Assembly (NCBI RefSeq): GCF_051014685.1
Contig: NW_027478720.1
Coordinates: forward strand, 186,001-250,000
DNA: 64,000 nt
Reading direction: 5' to 3'
From: Ptiloglossa arizonensis
Taxonomy: Eukaryota > Arthropoda > Insecta > Hymenoptera > Colletidae
Both the position numbers and the translations under genes were made by a program. The first letter of the stretch is position 1. Each line of letters starts with the position of its first letter. A model generated the notes under the pieces. It was not told the origin of the DNA and did no database searches. It saw only the letters and a list, made by a program, of their open reading frames with translations. Positions 10,660 through 24,400 of the stretch are shown one piece after another.

Positions 10660-11795
10660 ATTGGTCAATCCGTGAGCGAGATATGGCAGTTTGGAGGTAA
10701 GAAACGCTTGAGAAACTCAAAATTTTCGCATTTCTGATGCTCGAAACGAATAACTGGAACTGCCTAGGGGAAAACTACACATACCGTTGTAATTGGGCGA
10801 GTTTCTACTTTCAGATGCAACAGAAATTTTGCGGATTGGTCAATCCGTTCGCGAGATGTGGCAGTTTGGAGGTAAGAAACGCTCGAGAAACTCAAAATTT
10901 TCGCAGTTCTGATGCTCGAAACGAATAACTAGAACGGCCTAGGGGAAAAGTACGCATACCGATGTAATCGGGCGAGTTTCTACTTTCAGATGCCACAGAA
11001 ATTTTGCGGATTGGTCAATCCGTTCGCTCGATATGGCAGTTTGGAGGTAAGAAACGCTTGAGAAACTCAAAATTTTCGCATTTCTGATGCTCGAAACGAA
11101 TAACTAGAACGGCCCAGGGGAAAAGTGCGCATACCGTTGTAATCGGGCGAGTTTCTACTTTCAGATGCAACAGAAATTTTGCGGATTGGTCAATCCGTTC
11201 CCGAGATGTGGCAGTTTGGAAGTAAGAAACGCTTGAGAAACTCAAAATTTTCGCATTTCTGATGCTCGAAACGAATAACTGGAACGGCCTAGGGGAAAAC
11301 TACACATACCGTTGTAATCGGGCGAGTTTCTACTTTCAGATGCCACAGAAATTTTGCGGATTGGTCAATCCGTTCGCGAGATGTGGCAGTTTGGAGGTAA
11401 GAAACGCTCGAGAAACTCAAAATTTTCGCAGTTCTGATGCTCGAAACGAATAACTAGAACGGCCTAGGGGAAAAGTACGCATACCGATGTAATCGGGCGA
11501 GTTTCTACTTTCAGATGCAACAGAAATTTTGCGGATTGGTCGATCCGTTCGCGAGATATGGCAGTTTGGAAGTAAGAAACGCTTGAGAAACTCAAAATTT
11601 TCGCAGTTCTGATGCTCGAAACGAATAACTAGAACCGCCTAGGGGAAAACTACACATACCGTTGTAATCGGGTGAGTTTCTACTTTTAGATGCAACAGAA
11701 ATTTTGCGGATTGAACAATCCGTGAGCGAGATATGGCAGTTTGGAGATAAGAAACGCTTGAGAAACTCAAAATTTTCGCAGTTCTGAGGCTCGAA

Positions 11796-14425
11796 ACGAA
11801 TAACTAGAGCGGCCTAGGGGAGAAGTACGCATACCGTTGTAATCGGGCGAGTTTCTACTTTCAGATGCAACAGAAATTTTGTGGATTGGTCGATCCGTTC
11901 GCGAGATGTGGCAGTTTGGAAGTAAGAAACGCTTGAGAAACTCAAAATTTTTGCAGTTCTGATGCTCGAAACGAATAACTAGAACTGCCTAGGGGAAAAC
12001 TACACCTACCGTTGTAATCGGGCGAGTTTCTACTTTCAGATGCCACAGAAATTTTGCGGATTGGTCAATCCGTTCGCTCGATATGGCAGTTTGGAGGTAA
12101 GAAACGCTTGAGAAACTCAAAATTTTCGCAGTTCTGATGCTCGAAACGAATAACTGGAACGGCCTAGGGGAAAACTACACATACCGTTGTAATCGGGCGA
12201 GTTTCTACTTTCAGATGCAACAGAAACTTTGCGGATTGATCAATCCGTTCGCGAGATATGGCAGTTTGGAGATAAGAAACGCTTGAGAAACTCAAAATTT
12301 TCGCAGTTCTGATGCTCGAAACGAATAAGTAGAACGGCCTAGGGGAAAACTACACCTACCGTTGTAATCGGGCGAGTTTCTACTTTCAGATGCAACAGAA
12401 ATTTTGCGGATTGGTCAATCCGTTCGCGAGATATGGCAGTTTGGATGTAAGAAACGCTTGAGAAAGTCAAAATTTTCGCAGTTCTGATGCTCGAAACGAA
12501 TAACTAGAACGGCCTAGGGGAAAAGTACGGATACCGTTGTAATCGGGCGGGTTTCTACTTTCAGATGCAACAGAAATTTTGCGGATTGGTCAATCCGTTC
12601 GCGAGATGTGGCAGTTTGGAGGTAAGAAACGCTTGAGAAACTCAAAATTTTCGCAGTTCTGATGCTCGAAACGAATAACTAGAACGGCCTAGGGGAAAAG
12701 TACGCATACCGATGTAATTGGGCGAGTTTCTACTTTCAGATGCAATAGAAATTTTGCGGATTGGTCGATCCGTTAGCGAGATATGGCAGTTTGGAAGTAA
12801 GAAACGCTTGAGAAACTCAAAATTTTCGCAGTTCTGATGCTCGAAACGAATGACTAGAACGGCCTAGGGGAGAAGTACGCATACCGTTGTAATCGGGCGA
12901 GTTTCTACTTTCAGATGCAACAGAAATTTTGTGGATTGGTCGATCCGTTCGCGAGATGTGGCAGTTTGGAAGTAAGAAACGCTTGAGAAACTCAAAATTT
13001 TTGCAGTTCTGATGCTCGAAACGAATAACTAGAACTGCCTAGGGGAAAACTACACCTACCGTTGTAATCGGGCGAGTTTCTACTTTCAGATGCCACAGAA
13101 ATTTTGCGGATTGGTCAATCCGTTCGCTCGATATGGCAGTTTGGAGGTAAGAAACGCTTGAGAAACTCAAAATTTTCGCATTTCTGATGCTCGAAACGAA
13201 TAACTAGAACGGCCCAGGGGAAAAGTGCGCATACCGTTGTAATCGGGCGAGTTTCTACTTTCAGATGCAACAGAAATTTTGCGGATTGGTCAATCCGTTC
13301 CCGAGATGTGGCAGTTTGGAAGTAAGAAACGCTTGAGAAACTCAAAATTTTTGCAGTTCTGATGCTCGAAACGAATAACTAGAACTGCCTAGGGGAAAAC
13401 TACACCTACCGTTGTAATCGGGCGAGTTTCTACTTTCAGATGCCACAGAAATTTTGCGGATTGGTCAATCCGTGAGCGAGATATGGCAGTTTGGAGGTAA
13501 GAAACGCTTGAGAAACTCAAAATTTTCGCATTTCTGATGCTCGAAACGAATAACTGGAACTGCCTAGGGGAAAACTACACATACCGTTGTAATTGGGCGA
13601 GTTTCTACTTTCAGATGCAACAGAAATTTTGCGGATTGGTCAATCCGTTCGCGAGATGTGGCAGTTTGGAGGTAAGAAACGCTCGAGAAACTCAAAATTT
13701 TCGCAGTTCTGATGCTCGAAACGAATAACTAGAACGGCCTAGGGGAAAAGTACGCATACCGATGTAATCGGGCGAGTTTCTACTTTCAGATGCCACAGAA
13801 ATTTTGCGGATTGGTCAATCCGTTCGCTCGATATGGCAGTTTGGAGGTAAGAAACGCTTGAGAAACTCAAAATTTTCGCATTTCTGATGCTCGAAACGAA
13901 TAACTAGAACGGCCCAGGGGAAAAGTGCGCATACCGTTGTAATCGGGCGAGTTTCTACTTTCAGATGCAACAGAAATTTTGCGGATTGGTCAATCCGTTC
14001 CCGAGATGTGGCAGTTTGGAAGTAAGAAACGCTTGAGAAACTCAAAATTTTCGCATTTCTGATGCTCGAAACGAATAACTGGAACGGCCTAGGGGAAAAC
14101 TACACATACCGTTGTAATCGGGCGAGTTTCTACTTTCAGATGCAACAGAAATTTTGCGGATTGGTCAATCCGTTCGCGAGATGTGGCAGTTTGGAGGTAA
14201 GAAACGCTCGAGAAACTCAAAATTTTCGCAGTTCTGATGCTCGAAACGAATAACTAGAACGGCCTAGGGGAAAAGTACGCATACCGATGTAATCGGGCGA
14301 GTTTCTACTTTCAGATGCAACAGAAATTTTGCGGATTGGTCGATCCTTTCGCGAGATATGGCAGTTTGGAAGTAAGAAACGCTTGAGAAACTCAAAATTT
14401 TCGCAGTTCTGATGCTCGAAACGAA
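11796..14425 (+). repeat. 16-monomer segmental duplication, right copy
   Basis: The downstream copy of 8,120-11,620, lacking the additional 5-monomer block. It starts with the shared AGAGCGGCC variant near 11,807 and runs through the TAACTGGAACTGCC monomer near 13,550 (10,750 in the other copy). Homology ends near 14,425 where AGAACCGCC is replaced by AGAACGGCC with a TACGGATACC monomer. Confidence 0.92.
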
Positions 14426-15815
14426 TAACTAGAACGGCCTAGGGGAAAAGTACGGATACCGTTGTAATCGGGCGGGTTTCTACTTTCAGATGCAACAGAA
14501 ATTTTGCGGATTGGTCAATCCGTTCGCGAGATGTGGCAGTTTGGAGGTAAGAAACGCTTGAGAAACTCAAAATTTTCGCAGTTCTGATGCTCGAAACGAA
14601 TAACTAGAACGGCCTAGGGGAAAAGTACGCATACCGATGTAATTGGGCGAGTTTCTACTTTCAGATGCAACAGAAATTTTGCGGATTGGTCGATCCGTTA
14701 GCGAGATATGGCAGTTTGGAAGTAAGAAACGCTTGAGAAACTCAAAATTTTCGCAGTTCTGATGCTCGAAACGAATGACTAGAACGGCCTAGGGGAGAAG
14801 TACGCATACCGTTGTAATCGGGCGAGTTTCTACTTTCAGATGCAACAGAAATTTTGTGGATTGGTCGATCCGTTCGCGAGATGTGGCAGTTTGGAAGTAA
14901 GAAACGCTTGAGAAACTCAAAATTTTTGCAGTTCTGATGCTCGAAACGAATAACTAGAACTGCCTAGGGGAAAACTACACCTACCGTTGTAATCGGGCGA
15001 GTTTCTACTTTCAGATGCCACAGAAATTTTGCGGATTGAACAATCCGTGAGCGAGATATGGCAGTTTGGAGGTAAGAAACGCTTGAGAAACTCAAAATTT
15101 TCGCAGTTCTGATGCTCGAAACGAATAACTGGAACGGCCTAGGGGAAAACTACACATACCGTTGTAATCGGGCGAGTTTCTACTTTCAGATGCAACAGAA
15201 ACTTTGCGGATTGATCAATCCGTTCGGGAGATATGGCAGTTTGGAGATAAGAAACGCTTGAGAAACTCAAAATTTTCGCAGTTCTGATGCTCGAAACGAA
15301 TAACTAGAACGGCCTAGGGGAAAAGTACGCATACCGATGTAATCGGGCGAGTTTCTACTTTCAGATGCAACAGAAATTTTGCGGATTGGTCGATCCGTTC
15401 GCGAGATATGGCAGTTTGGAAGTAAGAAACGCTTGAGAAACTCAAAATTTTCGCAGTTCTGATGCTCGAAACGAATAACTAGAACCGCCTAGGGGAAAAC
15501 TACACATACCGTTGTAATCGGGTGAGTTTCTACTTTTAGATGCAACAGAAATTTTGCGGATTGAACAATCCGTGAGCGACATATGGCAGTTTGGAGATAA
15601 GAAACGCTTGAGGAACTCAAAATTTTCGCAGTTCTGATGCTCGAAACGAATAACTAGAACCGCCTAGGGGAAAACTACACATACCGTTGTAATCGGGTGA
15701 GTTTCTACTTTTAGATGCAACAGAAATTTTGCGGATTGAACAATCCGTGAGCGACATATGGCAGTTTGGAGATAAGAAACGCTTGAGGAACTCAAAATTT
15801 TCGCAGTTCTGAGGC
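14426..15815 (+). repeat. Transition segment between HOR blocks
   Basis: About eight monomers with no long-range periodic partner of their own. The first few follow the order seen in 1-700 (CGGGCGGG, GATGTAATTGGG, TTAGCGAG, TGTGGATTGG). Later ones resemble 11,450-11,750. A rare CGTTCGGGAG change occurs near 15,221. Only satellite sequence is present. Confidence 0.8.
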
Positions 15816-15900
15816 TCGAAACGAATAACTAGAACCGCCTAGGGGAAAACTACACATACCGTTGTAATCGGTTGAGTTTCTACTTTTAGATGCAACAGAA
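15551..15900 (+). repeat. Single-monomer tandem duplication
   Basis: Two adjacent monomers share two private changes seen together nowhere else in the window: GAGCGACATATGG at about 15,574 and 15,749 (175 bp apart), each followed by CTTGAGGAACTC. This is direct evidence for gain of one monomer, by slippage or unequal exchange. Confidence 0.92.
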
Positions 15901-18200
15901 ATTTTGCGGATTGAACAATCCGTGAGCGAGATATGGCAGTTTGGAGATAAGAAACGCTTGAGAAACTCAAAATTTTCGCAGTTCTGAGGCTCGAAACGAA
16001 TAACTAGAACGGCCTAGGGGAGAAGTACGCATACCGTTGTAATCGGGCGAGTTTCTACTTTCAGATGCAACAGAAATTTTGTGGATTGGTCGATCCGTTC
16101 GCGAGATGTGGCAGTTTGGAAGTAAGAAACGCTTGAGAAACTCAAAATTTTTGCAGTTCTGATGCTCGAAACGAATAACTAGAACTGCCTAGGGGAAAAC
16201 TACACCTACCGTTGTAATCGGGCGAGTTTCTACTTTCAGATGCCACTGAAATTTTGCGGATTGGTCAATCCGTTCGCTCGATATGGCAGTTTGGAGGTAA
16301 GAAACGCTTGAGAAACTCAAAATTTTCGCAGTTCTGATGCTCGAAACGAATAACTAGAACGGCCCAGGGGAAAAGTGCGCATACCGTTGTAATCGGGCGA
16401 GTTTCTACTTTCAGATGCAACAGAAATTTTGCGGATTGGTCAATCCGTTCCCGAGATGTGGCAGTTTGGAAGTAAGAAACGCTTGAGAAACTCAAAATTT
16501 TTGCAGTTCTGATGCTCGAAACGAATAACTAGAACTGCCTAGGGGAAAACTACACCTACCGTTGAAATCGGGCGAGTTTCTACTTTCAGATGCCACAGAA
16601 ATTTTGCGGATTGAACAATCCGTGAGCGAGATATGGCAGTTTGGAGGTAAGAAACGCTTGAGAAACTCAAAATTTTCGCAGTTCTGATGCTCGAAACGAA
16701 TAACTGGAACGGCCTAGGGGAAAACTACACATACCGTTGTAATCGGGCGAGTTTCTACTTTCAGATGCAACAGAAACTTTGCGGATTGATCAATCCGTTC
16801 GCGAGATATGGCAGTTTGGAGATAAGAAACGCTTGACAAACTCAAAATTTTCGCAGTTCTGATGCTCGAAACGAATAACTAGAACGGCCTAGGGGAAAAC
16901 TACACCTACCGTTGTAATCGGGCGAGTTTCTACTTTCAGATGCAACAGAAATTTTGCGGATTGGTCAATCCGTTCGCGAGATATGGCAGTTTGGATGTAA
17001 GAAACGCTTGAGAAAGTCAAAATTTTCGCAGTTCTGATGCTCGAAACGAATAACTAGAACAGCCTAGGGGAAAAGTACGGATACCGTTGTAATCGGGCGG
17101 GTTTCTACTTTCAGATGCAACAGAAATTTTGCGGATTGGTCGATCCGTTAGCGAGATATGGCAGTTTGGAAGTAAGAAACGCTTGAGAAACTCAAAATTT
17201 TCGCAGTTCTGATGCTAGAAACGAATGACTAGAACGGCCTAGGGGAGAAGTACGCATACCGTTGTAATCGGGCGAGTTTCTACTTTCAGATGCAACAGAA
17301 ATTTTGTGGATTCGTCGATCCGTTCGCGAGATGTGGCAGTTTGGAAGTAAGAAACGCTTGAGAAACTCAAAATTTTTGCAGTTCTGATGCTCGAAACGAA
17401 TAACTAGAACTGCCTAGGGGAAAACTACACCTACCGTTGTAATCGGGCGAGTTTCTACTTTCAGATGACACAGAAATTTTGCGGATTGGTCAATCCGTTC
17501 GCTCGATATGGCAGTTTGGAGGTAAGAAACGCTTGAGAAACTCAAAATTTTCGCAGTTCTGATGCTCGAAACGAATAACTAGAACGGCCAAGGGGAAAAG
17601 TGCGCATACCGTTGTAATCGGGCGAGTTTCTACTTTCAGATGCAACAGAAATTTTGCGGATTGGTCAATCCGTTCCCGAGATGTGGCAGTTTGGAAGTAA
17701 GAAACGCTTGAGAAACTCAAAATTTTTGCAGTTCTGATGCTCGAAACGAATAACTAGAACTGCCTAGGGGAAAACTACACCTACCGTTGTAATCGGGCGA
17801 GTTTCTACTTTCATATGCCACAGAAATTTTGCGGATTGGTCAATCCGTTCGCTCGATATGGCAGTTTGGAGGTAAGAAACGCTTGAGAAACTCAAAATTT
17901 TCGCAGTTCTGATGCTCGAAACGAATAACTGGAACGGCCTAGGGGAAAACTACACATACCGTTGTAATCGGGCGAGTTTCTACTTTCAGATGCAACAGAA
18001 ACTTTGCGGATTGATCAATCCGTTCGCGAGATATGGCAGTTTGGAGATAAGAAACCCTTGAGAAACTCAAAATTTTCGCAGTTCTGATGCTCGAAACGAA
18101 TAACTAGAACGGCCTAGGGGAAAACTACACCCACCGTTGTAATCGGGCGAGTTTCTACTTTCAGATGCAACAGAAATTTTGCGGATTGGTCAATCCGTTC
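15815..18200 (+). repeat. 2.4-kb segment duplicated exactly 100 monomers downstream (left copy)
   Basis: Matches 33,315-35,700 at an offset of 17,500 bp. Shared rare markers: CGGTTGAGTTTC at 15,869/33,369, GCCACTGAAAT at 16,242/33,742, GTTGAAATCGG at 16,561/34,061, ACAGCCTAGG near 17,060/34,560, GATGACACAG at 17,465/34,965, CATATGCCACAG at 17,812/35,312 and ACACCCACCG at 18,127/35,627. Sparse single-base differences occur, for example CTTGACAAAC near 16,835 and GATGCTAGAA at 17,211 only in this copy. Confidence 0.93.
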
Positions 18201-19260
18201 GCTCGATATGGCAGTTTGGAAGTAAGAAACGCTTGAGAAACTCAAAATTTTCGCAGTTCTGATGCTCCAAACGAATAACTAGAACGGCCTAGGGGAAAAC
18301 TACACATACCGTTGTAATCGGGCGAGTTTCTACTTTCAGATGCAACAGAAACTTTGCGGATTGATCAATCCGTTCGCGAGATATGGCAGTTTGGAGATAA
18401 GAAACGCTTGAGAAACTCAAAATTTTCGCAGTTCTGATGCTCGAAACGAATAACTAGAACGGCCTAGGGGAAAACTACACCTACCGTTGTAATCGGGCGA
18501 GTTTCTACTTTCAGATGCAACAGAAATTTTGCGGATTGGTCAATCCGTTCGCGAGATATGGCAGTTTGGATGTAAGAAACGCTTGAGAAAGTCAAAATTT
18601 TCGCAGTTCTGATGCTCGAAACGAATAACTAGAACTGCCTAGGGGAAAACTACACCAACCGTTGTAATCGGGCGAGTTTCTACTTTCAGATGACACAGAA
18701 ATTTTGCGGATTGGTCAATCCGTTCGCTCGATATGGCAGTTTGGAGGTAAGAAACGCTTGAGAAACTCAAAATTTTCGCAGTTCTGATGCTCGAAACGAA
18801 TAACTAGAACGGCCAAGGGGAAAAGTGCGCATACCGTTGTAATCGGGCGAGTTTCTACTTTCAGATGCAACAGAAATTTTGCGGATTGGTCAATCCGTTC
18901 CCGAGATGTGGCAGTTTGGAAGTAAGAAACGCTTGAGAAACTCAAAATTTTTGCAGGTCTGATGCTCGAAACGAATAACTAGAACTGCCTAGGGGAAAAC
19001 TACACCTACCGTTGTAATCGGGCGAGTTTCTACTTTCATATGCCACAGAAATTTTGCGGATTGGTCAATCCGTTCGCTCGATATGGCAGTTTGGAGGTAA
19101 GAAACGCTTGAGAAACTCAAAATTTTCGCAGTTCTGATGCTCGAAACGAATAACTGGAACGGCCTAGGGGAAAACTACACATACCGTTGTAATCGGGCGA
19201 GTTTCTACTTTCAGATACAACAGAAACTTTGCGGATTGATCAATCCGTTCGCGAGATATG
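17405..19260 (+). repeat. 7-monomer (1,225-bp) tandem repeat
   Basis: The region 17,405-18,040 recurs at about 18,630-19,260. Both have GATGACACAG (17,465 and 18,690), GGCCAAGGGG, and CATATGCCACAG (17,812 and 19,037). The spacing is exactly 1,225 bp. The copies differ by single bases, such as ACACCAACCG near 18,652 and CAGATACAAC near 19,213 in the second. Confidence 0.9.
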
Positions 19261-19330
19261 GCAGTTTGGATGTAAGAAACGCTTGAGAAAGTCAAAATTT
19301 TCGCAGTTCTGATGCTCGAAACGAATAACT

Positions 19331-19680
19331 AGAACGGCCTAGGGGAAAAGTACGGATACCGTTGTAATCGGGCGGGTTTCTACTTTCAGATGCCACAGAA
19401 ATTTTGCGGATTGGTCAATCCGTTCGCTCGATATGGCAGTTTGGAAGTAAGAAACGCTTGAGAAACTCAAAATTTTCGCAGTTCTGATGCTCGAAACGAA
19501 TAACTAGAACGGCCTAGGGGAAAAGTACGGATACCGTTGTAATCGGGCGGGTTTCTACTTTCAGATGCCACAGAAATTTTGCGGATTGGTCAATCCGTTC
19601 GCTCGATATGGCAGTTTGGAAGTAAGAAACGCTTGAGAAACTCAAAATTTTCGCAGTTCTGATGCTCCAAACGAATAACT
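19331..19680 (+). repeat. Single-monomer tandem duplication
   Basis: Two neighbouring monomers carry the same combination of TACGGATACC, CGGGCGGGTTTC, GATGCCACAG and CGCTCGATATGG with GGAAGTAAG (GATGCCACAG near 19,390 and 19,565, 175 bp apart). That combination is rare elsewhere, so a one-monomer gain is the simplest reading. Confidence 0.85.
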
Positions 19681-21460
19681 AGAACGGCCTAGGGGAAAAC
19701 TACACATACCGTTGTAATCGGGCGAGTTTCTACTTTCAGATGCAACAGAAACTTTGCGGATTGATCAATCCGTTCGCGAGATATGGCAGTTTGGAGATAA
19801 GAAACGCTTGAGAAACTCAAAATTTTCGCAGTTCTGATGCTCGAAACGAATAACTAGAACGGCCTAGGGGAAAACTACACCTACCGTTGTAATCGGGCGA
19901 GTTTCTACTTTCAGATGCAACAGAAATTTTGCGGATTGGTCAATCCGTTCGCGAGATATGGCAGTTTGGATGTAAGAAACGCTTGAGATAGTCAAAATTT
20001 TCGCAGTTCTGATGCTCGAAACGAATAACTAGAACGGCCTAGGGGAAAAGTACGGATACCGTTGTAATCGGGCGGGTTTCTACTTTCAGATGCAACAGAA
20101 ATTTTGCGGATTGGTCAATCCGTTCGCGAGATGTGGCAGTTTGGAGGTAAGAAACGCTTGAGAAACTCAAAATTTTCGCAGTTCTGATGCTCGAAACGAA
20201 TAACTGGAACGGCCTAGGGGAAAACTACACCTACCGTTGTAATCGGGCGAGTTTCTACTTTCAGATGCCACAGAAATTTTGCGGATTGGTCAATCCGTTC
20301 GCTCTATATGGCAGTTTGGAAGTAAGAAACGCTTGAGAAACTCAAAATTTTCGCAGTTCTGATGCTCGAAACGAATAACTAGAACGGCCTAGGGGAAAAG
20401 TACGCATACCGTTGTAATCGGGTGAGTTTCTACTTTTAGATGCAACAGAAATTTTGCGGATTGAACAATCCGTGAGCGAGATATGGCAGTTTGGAGATAA
20501 GAAACGCTTGAGAAACTCAAAATTTTCGCAGTTCTGAGGCTCGAAACGAATAACTAGAACGGCCTAGGGGAGAAGTACGCATACCGTTGTAATCGGGCGA
20601 GTTTCTACTTTCAGATGCAACAGAAATTTTGTGGATTGGTCGATCCGTTCGCGAGATGTGGCAGTTTGGAAGTAAGAAACGCTTGAGAAACTCAAAATTT
20701 TTGCAGTTCTGATGCTCGAAACGAATAACTAGAACTGCCTAGGGGAAAACTACACCTACCGTTGTAATCGGGCGAGTTTCTACTTTCAGATGCCACAGAA
20801 ATTTTGCTGATTGGTCAATCCGTTCGCGAGATGTGGCAGTTTGGAGGTAAGAAGCGCTCGAGAAACTCAAAATTTTCGCAGTTCTGACGCTCGAAACGAA
20901 TAACTAGAACGGCCTAGGGGAAAAGTACGCATACCGATGTAATCGGGCGAGTTTCTACTTTCAGATGCAACAGAAATTTTGTGGATTGGTCGATCCGTTC
21001 GCGAGATGTGGCAGTTTGGAAGTAAGAAACGCTTGAGAAACTCAAAATTTTTGCAGTTCTGATGCTCGAAACGAATAACTAGAACTGCCTAGGGGAAAAC
21101 TACACCTACCGTTGTAATCGGGCGAGTTTCTACTTTCAGATGCCACAGAAATTTTGCGGATTGGTCAATCCGTTCGCGAGATGTGGCAGTTTGGAGGTAA
21201 GAAACGCTCGAGAAACTCAAAATTTTCGCAGTTGTGATGCTCGAAACGAATAACTAGAACGTCCTAGGGGAAAAGTACGCATACCGATGTAATCGGGCGA
21301 GTTTCTACTTTCAGATGCAACAGAAATTTTGCGGATTGGTCGATCCGTTCGCGAGATATGGCAGTTTGGAAGTAAGAAACGCTTGAGAAACTCAAAATTT
21401 TCGCAGTTCTGATGCTCGAAACGAATAACTAGAACCGCCTAGGGGAAAACTACACATACC
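19681..21460 (+). repeat. Satellite segment between the 7-monomer repeats and the large HOR
   Basis: About ten monomers of mixed type in unbroken 175-bp register. It opens with the GATGCTCCAA monomer (19,661, also at 18,261 and 35,936) and ends with a pair of CGCTCGAG monomers, one of which has a GAAGCGCTCGAG change near 20,852. No other element is visible. Confidence 0.8.
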
Positions 21461-24400
21461 GTTGTAATCGGTTGAGTTTCTACTTTTAGATGCAACAGAA
21501 ATTTTGCGGATTGAGCAATCCGTGAGCGAGATATGGCAGTTTGGAGATAAGAAACGCTTGAGAAACTCAAAATTTTCGCAGTTCTGAGGCTCGAAACGAA
21601 TAACTAGAACGGCCTAGGGGAGAAGTACGCATACCGTTGTAATCGGGCGAGTTTCTACTTTCAGATGCAACAGAAATTTTGTGGATTGGTCGATCCGTTC
21701 GCGAGATGTGGCAGTTTGGAAGTAAGAAACGCTTGAGAAACTCAAAATTTTTGCAGTTCTGATGCTCGAAACGAATAACTAGACCTGCCTAGGGGAAAAC
21801 TACACCTACCGTTGTAATCGGGCGAGTTTCTACTTTCAGATGCCACTGAAATTTTGCGGATTGGTCAATCCGTTCGCTCGATATGGCAGTTTGGAGGTAA
21901 GAAACGCTTGAGAAACTCAAAATTTTCGCAGTTCTGATGCTCGAAACGAATAACTAGAACGGCCCAGGGGAAAAGTGCGCATACCGTTGTAATCGGGCGA
22001 GTTTCTACTTTCAGATGCAACAGAAATTTTGCGGATTGGTCAATCCGTTCCCGAGATGTGGCAGTTTGGAAGTAAGAAACGCTTGAGAAACTCAAAATTT
22101 TTGCAGTTCTGATGCTCGAAACGAATAACTAGAACTGCCTAGGGGAAAACTACACCTACCGTTGAAATCGGGCGAGTTTCTACTTTCAGATGCCACAGAA
22201 ATTTTGCGGATTGAACAATCCGTGAGCGAGGTATGGCAGTTTGGAGGTAAGAAACGCTTGAGAAACTCAAAATTTTCGCAGTTCTGATGCTCGAAACGAA
22301 TAACTAGAACGGCCTAGGGGAAAAGTACGGATACCGTTGTAATCGGGCGGGTTTCTACTTTCAGATGCAACAGAAATTTTGCGGATTGGTCAATCCGTTC
22401 GCGAGATGTGGCAGTTTGGAGGTAAGAAACGCTTGAGAAACTCAAAATTTTCGCAGTTCTGATGCTCGAAACGAATAACTAGAACGGCCTAGGGGAAAAG
22501 TACGCATACCGATGTAATTGGGCGAGTTTCTACTTTCAGATGCAACAGAAATTTTGCGGATTGGTCGATCCGTTAGCGAGATATGGCAGTTTGGAAGTAA
22601 GAAACGCTTGAGAAACTCAAAATTTTCGCAGTTCTGATGCTCGAAACGAATGACTAGAACGGCCTAGGGGAGAAGTACGCATACCGTTGTAATCGGGCGA
22701 GTTTCTACTTTCAGATGCAACAGAAATTTTGTGGATTGGTCGATCCGTTCGCGAGATGTGGCAGTTTGGAAGTAAGAAACGCTTGAGAAACTCAAAATTT
22801 TTGCAGTTCTGATGCTCGAAACGAATAACTAGAACTGCCTAGGGGAAAACTACACCTACCGTTGTAATCGGGCGAGTTTCTACTTTCAGATGCCACAGAA
22901 ATTTTGCGGATTGGTCAATCCGTTCGCTCGATATGGCAGTTTGGAGGTAAGAAACGCTTGACAAACTCAAAATTTTCGCAGTTCTGATGCTCGAAACGAA
23001 TAACTAGAACGGCCCAGGGGAAAAGTGCGCATACCGTTGTAATCGGGCGAGTTTATACTTTCAGATGCAACAGAAATTTTGCGGATTGGTCAATCCGTTC
23101 CCGAGATGTGGCCGTTTGGAAGTAAGAAACGCTTGAGAAACTCAAAATTTGTGCAGTTCTGATGCTCGAAACGAATAACTAGACCTGCCTAGGGGAAAAC
23201 TACACCTACCGTTGTAATCGGGCGAGTTTCTACTTTCAGATGCCACAGAAATTTTGCGGATTGGTCAATCCGTTCGCTCGATATGGCAGTTTGGAGGTAA
23301 GAAACGCTTGAGAAACTCAAAATTTTCGCAGTTCTGATGCTCGAAACGAATAACTAGCACGGCCCGGGGGAAAAGTGCGCATACCGTTGTAATCGGGCGA
23401 GTTTCTACTTTCAGATGCAACAGAAATTTTGCGGATTGGTCAATCCGTTCCCGAGATGTGGCAGTTTGGAAGTAAGAAACGCTTGAGAAACTCAAAATTT
23501 TTGCAGTTCTGATGCTCGAAACGAATAACTAGAACTGCCTAGGGGAAAACTACACCTACCGTTGTAATCGGGCGAGTTTCTACTTTCAGATGCCACAGAA
23601 ATTTTGCGGATTGGTCAATCCGTTCGCTCGATATGGCAGTTTGGAGGTAAGAAACGCTTGAGAAACTCAAAATTTTCGCAGTTCTGATGCTCGAAACGAA
23701 TAACTGGAACGGCCTAGGGGAAAACTACACATACCGTTGTAATCGGGCGAGTTTCTACTTTCAGATGCAACAGAAACTTTGCGGATTGATCAATCCGTTC
23801 GCGAGATATGGCAGTTTGGAGATAAGAAACGCTTGAGAAACTCAAAATTTTCGCAGTTCTGATGCTCGAAACGAATAACTAGAACGGCCTAGGGGAAAAC
23901 TACACCTACCGTTGTAATCGGGCGAGTTTCTACTTTCAGATGCAACAGAAATTTTGCGGATTGGTCGATTCGTTCGCGAGATATGGCAGTTTGGATGTAA
24001 GAAACGCTTGAGAAAGTCGAAATTTTCGCAGTTCTGATGCTCGAAACGAATAACTAGAACGTCCTAGGGGAAAAGTACGCATACCGATGTAATCGGGCGA
24101 GTTTCTACTTTCAGATGCAACAGAAATTTTGCGGATTGGTCGATCCGTTCGCGAGATGTGGCAGTTTGGAGGTAAGAAACGCTTGAGAAACTCAAAATTT
24201 TCGCAGTTCTGATGCTCGAAACGAATAACTAGAACGGCCTAGGGGAAAAGTACGCATACCGATGTAATTGGGCGAGTTTCTACTTTCAGATGCAACAGAA
24301 ATTTTGCGGATTGGTCGATCCGTTAGCGAGATATGGCAGTTTGGAAGTAAGAAACGCTTGAGAAACTCAAAATTTTCGCAGTTCTGATGCTCGAAACGAA

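Larger units (their letters stand above)
8120..11620 (+). repeat. 21-monomer segmental duplication, left copy
   Basis: Matches 11,796-14,425 almost base for base. The rare GAATAAGTAGAAC variant at 8,651 recurs at 12,327, and the GCAATAGAAA variant at 9,061 and 9,936 recurs at 12,736. The offset is 3,675 bp (21 monomers, plus one base upstream of an insertion near 8,897) on the left and 2,800 bp (16 monomers) on the right. This copy holds an additional 875-bp tandem duplication that accounts for the difference. Confidence 0.92.
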
